DNA of 64,000 nt from Agapetus fuscipes (taxonomy: Eukaryota > Arthropoda > Insecta > Trichoptera > Glossosomatidae): the NCBI GenBank assembly GCA_951799405.1, contig OX637343.1, positions 2,170,001 to 2,234,000 on the forward strand, in the 5' to 3' direction. Below, in pieces: positions 1-22,900 of this stretch. A program made the translations under genes and the position numbers. Below the pieces are notes generated by a model. It searched no databases. It was given only the letters and a program-made list of their open reading frames with translations, and was not told the origin of the DNA. Position 1 is the first letter of the stretch; every line of letters begins with the position of its first letter.

Positions 1-654
1 ACGCGTATCATGATCGCATATGTGGACAGGTGATGATACACAATCTCGATACACCGTTATGATACGGCCCATCCCATGTCGTGTCGGTTTTTGTCCGATC
101 ATCAAAGGTGATACAGATACGGGCGTCAGTCAGTCTTGAACGCGTTCATCACTCACTCGTGTCGCACGCGAGTGTTCTTTTTATTTACAACAAGAGGAGC
201 TCCAGGTAAGTCCCTGCAGTTACTTTTTGATTCTGTTGGCGTAACCAGAAACCCGCCCCTTGGGAATAGAAAGAAACCTAGTGATTGAACCCCCCTGTGG
301 ATACAAGAAGGATAGAAATTTATACAGTCCATTCGTCCAAAACCCATCAACCACTAATGTGTTGAAATTTAAGGTCTCTCATCAAAGCTCTTCCTGCAAG
401 TCGGTTTCTGTTTCTAAATAATTCCGTTTGCCACCACCGTCTCTATTTTGGTTTTGACCTTTTTTTTAGAATATTGTGAATGACAATATAACAGGCACAC
501 AAAATTGCTAAATTCTTGTAAATTTCAACCAACGGCGACAACATGTTTGATGGAGAGCTGACACAGAACTGGGTAATTTGGTACGCTATCATGACTATTG
601 TGAAGATACAGATATGGAGCAAATCGAGGCGTCCACAACTTGATATGTGATTTT
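1..654. other. Unassigned sequence, left edge
   Basis: No exon of NSUN2 or known repeat is recognised. The first 150 bp are rich in GATAC-type words (gtgatac, cgatac, tgatac), which may be the edge of a repeat. The rest is ordinary AT-rich sequence. Confidence 0.4.
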
Positions 655-1062
655 TTATTTTTTTATTTTATTTATTAACGGACATGATATTCCAATTGCA
701 TAATTTTATGACAAGATAATTAATTCACAAAGAATAACAAAGAACGAAAAAAATTCAAGGATTAGTATTACATAATAGCACAGTCAAATAAATACCTATA
801 CTTTCCTCAGCAAAACAAAGCTCTACGGAATTCAGACAGACTCACGCCGCATAAATCTAGATGAGAGGAAGAATTTACAAGACGACACATCCTGTTAATA
901 GGAGAAAAGTGGCCTAAATTTGAAGTATGAAAGTTGAGGGAGAGCAATTGATTTATTCTAAATCTACGCGTTGAAACATTTAATTTGATACATTATAAAA
1001 GATACATTGTAAAGATGTAAGTGATTCGTTGATACGGATACAGTGATCGGATCGGGCAAATG
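655..1062 (-). mobile_element. LINE 3' fragment, family J, copy 1
   Basis: Shares its sequence with 1403-1990, for example the stretches around ACGGAATTCAGACAGACT and GAGGGAGAGCAATTGAT. The relative shows it to be the C-terminal coding end of a non-LTR retrotransposon on the minus strand. Degenerate here. Confidence 0.6.
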
Positions 1063-1165
1063 ACACATATCTGGACCCGCATTTAGTGAAGCAACTGCTG
1101 AGTCATATTATTTTAAAATGCTCGGCCAATATTTTAGAGATCAGATCATAGAGAAGGCTACTTAC

Positions 1166-13482
<12,317 letters not shown>

Positions 13483-13924
13483 TTTATAAACTAAGAGGCT
13501 TGTTTTCTAATCGGCGATTTAATCACAGATTTAATTAATAATAAAGCATGAGCTGTCAATGTCAATTTTGAGGTTATGTTGACAATGGTGATGACAGCAT
13601 AAATGTCGCGATTTCCCTGTAACATGTTAGGTAAATTAAATCATTAGGTATGTAAAACTTTGTAAAAAAGAGCCCGAAAACTTTTACAAATATTTTTTTT
13701 TCATAACGATTTTATTTTCCACTAAATAAGCCAAAGAAAATAATTTTCTACTCTTTGGCGCTTTTTATTTATGTGAGAAATTTCCACGTAGAAGAAAAAG
13801 ACTTTTATAGAAATACGCGAACTACGTAAACAAATAGCTGTCATTTCATGTGGACATTTCATAACGAAAAATATTCGGTTATCTTTGTGAAGAAACATTC
13901 TCTGTTGTTTCTATGTACATTAAT
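13483..13924. promoter_or_regulatory. Shared divergent promoter region, NSUN2 / Blos3
   Basis: The two start codons point away from each other with about 440 bp between them. The interval is AT-rich and contains none of the repeat families that fill the rest of the window. I see no clear TATA box or initiator, so the bidirectional promoter role is inferred from layout alone. Confidence 0.5.
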
Positions 13925-16900
13925 ATGAATCCGTGTATTGTCCAGGGAGAAGCTTCAGAGTCTGATGGCGAAGACAGCCCAAATTACTACTACAAAGCTG
14001 TAAGTGCAGACATATAAAATAATTTAATGAAATTAATATATTTACCTCAATGTATATTTACAATATTAATAGAGGTTTTTATTTGTACAGGATGAAGTCA
14101 AAGACATGGGAATCAACTCTGAAGGGGCTGTTATATCAGGAGAGGCACCAGAGTCGGATGAAGGTATCAAACTTTTTAATGCTGGAGAGTTTCTTTCCGA
14201 GATCTGCTGCCGTGGTCCGTGGGAGCTAGAGCTTCCGGACGTTTCGCCCATGTCTGCGATGGGCTTGTTCAACGTTAGAGTGAAGTGAAGAAGATGATGT
14301 TGATGAAAGTATGGATACAGTTGGGATGTAAGAATGAAAAAGACCGACATAGACTGTGTCTTTAGCATGAGGGAATAGAGAAGTACCTCATTGACAGTAC
14401 AGAGGAAAATGGAAGCGAGTGTTGGATGTAACTGACTCCTAACTAACTGGATAATCTCAGAAAAATAAACAAGTCTAAAATACATACACATAGCGAACGT
14501 ATATAGGAACTATAATGGTGTCTGTTGTGATGAAATATCCTCACTTATACCTCCTCCTCACACAAGGGCAACTCGTAGAACGGCTCACATTCATCCTTTT
14601 GCAGTCGGCATCAAAACTATAAGAACTTGATGTTTTCACGGCTCATTCCTTTGCCAAACTGCCCGCTTATGGAGCCAGTTACCGGTATCTGTGCTCCCAC
14701 CCCACCTTTCCCTATCCAAAACCAATGTCAATCGCCACATCCTTTCATTGTCTCAAAAATGAATCCAACGCAACACACAACACTACGCAGCTAAGTGCCG
14801 TGCTAAGGATCAAGACATAATAGCCACATCAACAATACCCTTGGGGCCGTCCATAAATTACGTCATCGATGTTTGCCGACTTTCGACCCCCCCCCCCCCC
14901 TTACAATCATCCTATAGTCATTATCTAATGACCCCCCCCCCCCTCTTGCTGTAATAATGGATGAGCTTAATAATTAATACTGTTATATTACTTACATAAT
15001 ATTGTGTATATTAATTAGAAATTGGTATTTCCAAGAACGACGTCACTTTTGGTACTCGTACGTCATTTGCCATCATCCACAGACCAGACTCCCCCCCCCC
15101 TTAATGCGAATGACGTAATATATGGACGGCCCCCTTGCAGCACTACAACAAGTGTCACAGCCTCCTTAAAAAAAAACATAGCCAGTACGCGACATTAAAT
15201 ATTTCTCGGAAGTGGGTAATAATATGATGAATTTGAACAGGAAAGATGGTGTACATCAGCTGATCTATGTATATGCAGCCAAAGTTTTGATTTGATGGGA
15301 GAAATCACACTTAATTTTGATTTTTGTCTGATTGGAGTGTGGTGCAACGGGCCCTAAGAAGTTTCCTGTTTGACGAACCCTTTGCTTATGCATCAGAGAA
15401 CAATGAAAACATATTTGTTTACTGATGATGATGATAAGGATGTAGAATCCATCTTTCCGGGCTTGTAGACCACTCCACAGATGACACATAAATACCGCAT
15501 GCTCTAATCAAAGCGATCAGTCTAATTACAAGCCCTGAAGAAGTCAGTTGTATGTTACTGACGAAACGTAGCAGCCTTCCAAAAAGAATAAAGCAGCCTA
15601 CAAAAGAATTATTAAACATGGTCTACAAGCCTAAAAAGATGGATTCTACATCCTTATCATCATCATCTGAAGCTGGCCATGAAAGCCTAAAAACACTTAT
15701 ATTTGTTTACTGATTCAGAAGGTTCCCGCCCCAAGGTGCCAGTGAGAGCCACTGCGTCAGCGCAGCAACACTCCTCTCCACAGAGGACTCACTGCTCCAC
15801 ATATGACTCCCTGCTCCACAAGAAACTCAGTGAGACTGTTCACGTTATCCATTTTTTATTTTCTACGCCTAATGTTAAGGTGTAATGCTAGGGTTTTAAA
15901 TTTTTTCGAATATGTACATTTATTTTGTATTTGTTTTTAATGTGTATACATATTTATATTTGTTTATTTTTAAAAGGTTAATTGTTGTTTTGTTGCTTGA
16001 CTTATAGGTTGGTATGCGGCTGACCACCCATGCTGTAGAAAATGGTTCACTTTGCCAATGTCAAAGATTTATACCACATGCGTCTATGTTCGGACTGCTC
16101 CGGGCATAGTACGCACGCAGCAATGCTGCCACCTTTATGGAAACATTTTTACATTCAAACAAGTTTTTTTATACACATGGAAATGCAACTGTGAAGTTCT
16201 TTATTCTCTTTCTTACTAATGACCACTTTCATAAGTAGGTTGAAACAGATATAGGTATATTGTCTCGTTTCATTAAAATAATTTCTAGTATACGGATAGC
16301 ATCAGTCAATGTGTATAACATTATGAATGTTTTGTTCTGCAGGAGAGTACAATGCCTCCCTGCACACCAACATCCTGACCACCCTGAAGACCACCATACA
16401 GAACTCCTTGAACCAGCTGGCCTCCTCGGACCAGCAGCTCCTCAAGTCACAGGTGAGCCAGCACTTCTTTATCCTCATCATCATCATCAATGACCAGGCC
16501 CGGATTAAGACCACTGGAGCCCCTCAGTCTGGAGGCCCTGGTGTGGGGAACCATCGAGGGCCCACCCAACCCCCATAACCTCCACCCCCCCCTCCTTCTC
16601 ACCCCACGCCAAAAAAAATATAGAAGAATGTGGTGCAAGAGAAAGCGTGAAAGTGAAGATTAAAAGAAGTTTGTTAAGATGGTTTAGGCATATAGAGAGA
16701 ATGAATGAGGAAAGACTGACAAAGAAAGTATATGTTGGTAGAATAGATGGATGTCGTGGTAGAGGAAGACCGAGAAAGGTATGGATGGAACAAATATTCG
16801 AAATTGCGAATGAATGGAATATCCAGAGTCATAATAAAATAAGAGCTTGTATGAAGAAGGTTATGACTCTGGAGGAAATGAAAGAAGTATGTAAGGATAG

Positions 16901-19900
16901 AAAGAAATGGCGGTTGATCTGTGATGTTGGCGGCTAGGGTTTGTTAAAGTGAAATTGGTTTTATTTTTTTTTATTTTTTTTTTTTTTTATTTTAAAGAAA
17001 TAGATTTGTGAAGAGGAATGCAATTCACCAACCTATTCTGCCTGGCCAGAAACAGGTATTAATATCATCATTTAATAATTCATTATAGTTTATTATTAAT
17101 GAATTATTAAATAATAATTACCCAATAACATCTGTTGAACCAGGGTCAAAGTTAAAGTCAAGTGACCCAAGCGGGGATCGAACCAACGTTGTTACATTCG
17201 AAACACGCTAGAAAGATCCTCTTGGCCCCCGCGGCTATAACCCCGACATTTATGATTTTTATATGTCCTATTTTATATGTCCATGTTTTATGATTTTTTT
17301 ATGTCCATGTCTATATCTATAATAATCTATCTATAATCTAAGTTGCGAGGATATATTCATTCAAAGCTCTCAGATGTATGCCCACAAACAAACACGTGTA
17401 GTTCGCGCTTACAAATGCTGATTGTGTACTTACAAATAAAATCCAAACCTTAAATGAACATAAGCCCTGCAACTCTTGCCGACATTCCCTGAAACAGGGG
17501 TGACATTGGCAAAGTGAACCATTTTTTACAGTATGGGTGGTCAACCTCATACCAACCTATAAGTCAAGGAACTCGTATATATTGTTATTTATTGATTTAA
17601 AAAGAAAAAATGTAATTTGTCATGTATGTTCCTTGACTTATAGGTTGTTATGCGGCTGACCACCCACACTGTAAAAAATGGTTCACTTTGCCAATGTCAC
17701 CCCTGTTTCAGGGAAGGACGGCAAGAGTTGCAAGGCTTATGTTCATTTGAGATTGGGTTTTTATATTGTAGGTCCACATGCGGCATGTGTTAGCGCGAAA
17801 TTATACTTACATATCTGCTTGTGGGAATGCATTTAATATAAATCTTAAATGATATATATCTTTGCAGCTTAGATTAGATTAGATATTAGACTTACTTATT
17901 GCATATAACTGACGGCTTTCAAAGTTTAGTTTTGGAAATCATGTTCAAGAGACTCCACAGATTTCAAAAAAATTCTGAAGGCCTTCGACATTTGTTGGAA
18001 AGAACCTTTGTCTTATCCTTTTTGTAAAAAAATATTTTTCCATGCAATTTCATACAAGTCGCCATGGGTGTCTTTGGTCTTGGAAGTATATAAGTTGAAG
18101 TGTATTTTTGTAATACGTCTTGGGGCCCTTGTGAGGGTTTACTCATCTCGTTACACCCTCTAGGGCGTGGGGGCCCTTGTTCGGTCGCACTGCTCGAACT
18201 GCCCTTAATCCGGGCCTGTCAATGGCACAACAGCCCGCGAGATGAGTCTAGGCCTCTTTCATCAGCCGCAGTCACCGGTGAATGTCACGCGTCTTTCTCC
18301 TCCAGTCTTTTCTCAAAGCTTTTTTCAAGATTGAAAACATTTTTTCTTCCATTCTCATATCTAAATCTAAATCTAAGCTGCAAAGATATGTATCATTTGA
18401 GATTCGTATTAAATGCATTCCCACAAGCAGATACGCATAATTTCGCGCTTACACATGCCGCATGTGGACCTACAATATAAAAAACCCAATCTCAAATGAA
18501 CATAAGCCCTGCAACTCTTGACGACCTTCCCTGAATCAGGGGTGACATTGGCAAAGTGAACCATTTTTTACAGTATGGGTCGTCAGCCGCATACCAATCT
18601 ATCAATCAAGGAATTATATATAAACTAGCAGTACCCGGCGAGTTTTACAACGCCATTTGTGCATGTGGAATCAATTTATTTCCACAGATAAAAGAGGCAG
18701 CATTGACCCAACAACAGAACCACAAAAATATTGTAATTTAATCGGAATCAAAATTCACAATTCTTTTCTAGATAAATATTCACATTTTCTGAAAAATTGG
18801 TCTAAAACTGTTTAGCGGTAAGGCCAGACATAAAAAACCCCAATTGCGGTGCTTCCACTTATATTTAAAATTAAAATGAACATACACCCTGCAACTTTTC
18901 CTGACCTTCCCTAAAACTGGGGTGATATTGGCAAAGTGAACCATTTTCTACATCATGGGTTGTCAGCCGCCAATGTCACCCCTGTTGCAGGGAAGTTTGG
19001 CAAGATTTTCAGGGTGTATATTCATTTGAGATTTGGGTCTTAATATTGTAAGTTGACATGCATCATGTTTAAGCACGAAGTCATACGTGTCTGCTTGTGA
19101 AAATGCATATAATGTGAATCCCTAATGTTACATATCTTTGCAACTTAGATTAAGGCGTGTTATAAAGCTAAATCTGCCATTTTTGTTTCTTACACTTTAT
19201 GGTCTTAGCAAAATAGCTACAGTAATGAAAAAAATCAAGCATGTTTATTAATTTTGAACAAAAGCTTGAACAAAATATATACCTTAAGAATTGCCACCAC
19301 AAAAAAATATTTAAAAAACGCATTTTTTTATATTTTTAGCTTTTTTTTTCGTGTGTGTGTATTTTGGATTTTTTTTTTTTGCTTTTTAATTACAGAACTA
19401 TACATTGTTTAGGTTCCGTACATAACATTTTTTTTATAATGTCAATAGTTTTTGAGTAAATATGGAAAAACTGCGTTATTTGATTTAATTAAAATTTAAT
19501 TCATTTAGTAGTTTCAGCTTTTCCATATTTACTCAAAAACTATTGACAAAATAAAAAAAAATGTTCACAAGAGAACCTAAACAATTTATAGTTCTGTAAT
19601 TAAAAAGCAAAAACAAAATTTCAAAATACAGCACACACGAAAAAAAAGCTAAAAATGTAAAAAAAACGTGTTTTTTTAAATATTTTTTTTTGTAGCAATT
19701 CTTAAGTTATATATTTTGTTCAAGCTTCATAATTAAGATAAAAAAATAATAAACATTCTTGATTTTTTTCATTACTGTAACTATTTTGCTAAGACCAAAA
19801 AGTGTAAGAAACAAAAACGGCAGATTTAGCTTTATAACACGTCTTAAATCAGAAGGTAATGCAAATGGAGCATTTTCCATTGCTCGTCCGCGAAAAGGCA

Positions 19901-22900
19901 AACCATTACTTTTTATAGGTTGTTTAGGACCATTGTCGCATAGAAGGACATTTAAAAAAAATGCATTTTTTTTAAAACAAACATAATATCATGAAACTTG
20001 ATTGAAAGTATGAACGAACCATCTGGAAGGTATCAATTAAAATGCTTTATTTAAATACAGTCTCCTTCTGGTTGGTACGCACTAACTTTTGTTTACCGTG
20101 TGTGGTATTTAAAAAAGCTTACTTACATTTCTAAAATCCTACTTGTAGTAGATACTTTATTTTATGTTTATACTTAGAACATTTTTGAATTGAGAACTTT
20201 TGTCTAGGCGAATAAATGTCAGTTTTGTACTCTGCAGTCTTAAGTTACCAATAAAATAATGTTTTTTTTGTATTTTCCCTAGCAGGACGGCCGGCTAAAG
20301 TAACAATATTGTCTATGCCAATCCATGTGCAGACCTCATTACGATTGTTTGACATTTTGTAGACATTATTTTTGCGAACCGCGATAAAGAGAAGATCAGG
20401 GTTTTCAGCGTTTCGACAAAGTCGTGTCCAACATCATCAATTAAGATCGTTAGATATTTTGTTTAGAATTGAAAACCAATTTTGCGAACCATTGTGAAGA
20501 GAATAAAAAAGAGAGTAAAAAATGGTTCACTTAACCAATGTTCCCCCTGTTTCAGAAAAGGTCGGTAAAAGTTGCTGGGCTTATGTTTATTTGTGGTTTA
20601 GATTTTAATTTGTGAGTCGGTATACAGGCAACATTTGTAAGCGCGAACTCACTTGTTTCTGCTTGGGGTCATGCATTAAATATGAATTATAAAAGTTAAT
20701 GTTTTAATAGTTGGCTTATACGTTGGTATGAGGCTGACCACCTTTACTGTAAAAAATGGTTCACTTTGCCAATGTCACCCCTGTGTCAGGGAAGGTCGGC
20801 AAAAGTTAAAGAAGGTAGGCGCGAACTACACGTGTTTGTTTGTGGGCATGCATTTGATATACATATTCTGTAGGATTTTGGTAGGTTAATAAAAGTACCT
20901 ATAAAAACTGTTGGATTTATAATTGTGTTCAAAATAAAGCACTTTTTTATTTGTTAGGTTTTTATTCCGAATGTGTTCCAAATTCAAATTTCATAAGAAT
21001 AATATTATTATTGCAAGATCTTGGTAGGTTAATAAAAGTACCTATAAAATCTGTAGGATTTATAATGTGTTCAAAATACAGCACATTTTTATTTGTTAGG
21101 TTTTTATTCCGAATGTGTTCCAAATTCAAATTTTATAAGAATAATATTATTATTGTAGGATCTTGGTAGGCTAATAAAAGTACCTACCTATAAAATCCGT
21201 AGGATTTGTAATGTGCTCAAAATAAAGCACATTTTTATTTGTTAGGTTTTTATTCCGAATGTGTTCCAAATTCAAATTTCATGTTTGTGTGATTGTTTTG
21301 GCTTAACACAAAAAGGTGCTGTAATCGATCATGTTTATTTATTGAAAAAACAACAATTTTAAAACTTTTAATGATGGAGTTGCACATCCGAAATTCTGAA
21401 TAATATTTGTTGTGAATATGATGTGCATCTGTTCAGGAGTTCTTCAGTTAGCTAACCATTAACGCACATCAATTTTGTATGGGGAGGCCGTTGCTTTTTA
21501 TTATATAGTAGATAGATAGATAGAAGATAGATAGATAGATAGATAGGGGGAAGGGATAATTTTGAAATGAATAAAAAATATAGGTAGGTAGGTACTCAAC
21601 GGAATTCAACCGAAAAAGAATCGACTTGGCAATGGCAACGATGGCAACTTTGAAGCCTATGTTGAAGTGCTGGCAATTTATTTGAAATTCGAATGTCAAA
21701 ATGAGTTTTGTTTCTCGCATAGGTTTTACATAAAAAGGTGTTGTGATTGATCATGTTTATTTATTTAAAAAACAACAATTTAAAATCTACTAATGATGAG
21801 GAAGCACATCCCAAGTCCTGAACAATATTTGTTGTGAATATGACGTGCATCTGTTCAGGAGTTCTTCAGTTTGAATGCCATTAACGCACAATTATTTTGT
21901 ATGGGGAGGCCGTTGAATTTTATATTATAGGGGGATATTTAAAAAAAATCAAGTGCCACAACTATATGTTAGCGTGAAATGACATTTGCCAGTTTGTGGG
22001 CGTGCATTCAATTTGAATCATCAAATAACTTTTTTTGCAACTTTAGATTATAAATTAAATTTAACGTTGTTGAAGGATTTTTCAAACTCAAATCCTTGAC
22101 TTATAGGTAAGTATGAGCCTGAATACCCATCTCGCAAAAAATGGTTCACTTGACAAATGTTCCCCCTGTTTTTGAAAAGGTTGGCAAAAGTTGCAGGGCT
22201 TATGTTCATTGGAGGCCTTAATTTTAATTTGTAAGTTCACATGCAGCATTTATAAGTGCGAACCCACTCGTGTCTCGAATATGAATTATTAAAGTTATTG
22301 TATCTGTGCAACTTAGATTATATATTCTAATATTAAAAAAATTAAGCGCCACAACTATATGTTAGCGTGAAAGAACATTTGCCAGTTTGTGGGCGTGCAT
22401 TCAATTTGAATCATCAAATAACTTTTTTTGCAACTTTAGATTATAAATTAAATTTAACGTTGTTGAAGGATTTTTCAAACTCAAATCCTTGACTTATAGG
22501 TAAGTATGAGCCTGAATACCCATATCGAAAAAAATGGTTCACTTGACAAATGTTCCCCCTGTTTTTGAAAAGGTTGGCCAAAGTTGCAGGATTTATGTTC
22601 ATTAGAGGCCTTATTTTTAATTTGTAAGTTCACATGCAGCATTAATAAGCGCGTACCCACTCGTGTCTCCAGGGGGGCATGCATTGAATATGAATTATAA
22701 AAGTTATTGTATCTGTGCAACTTAGATTATATATTCTAATATTTAAAAAAAATCAAGCGCCACAACTATATGTTAGCGTGAAATGACATTTACCAGTTTG
22801 TGGGCGTGCATTCAATTTGAATCATCACATAACTTTTTTTGGAACTTTAGATTATAAATTAAGATTACCGTTGTTTAAGGATTTTTCAAACTCAAATTCC

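Larger units (their letters stand above)
16495..18218. mobile_element. hAT element, 1.7 kb, with imperfect 8-bp target duplication
   Basis: Perfect 15-bp terminal inverted repeats CAGGCCCGGATTAAG / CTTAATCCGGGCCTG. The flanking 8-mers are TCAATGAC and TCAATGGC (7 of 8 match), the length expected for hAT. No transposase is visible; the interior is filled with a family Q LINE end (16630-16965), a SINE C copy and two Rep1 copies. It begins 42 bp after the Blos3 exon 4 donor. Confidence 0.8.
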
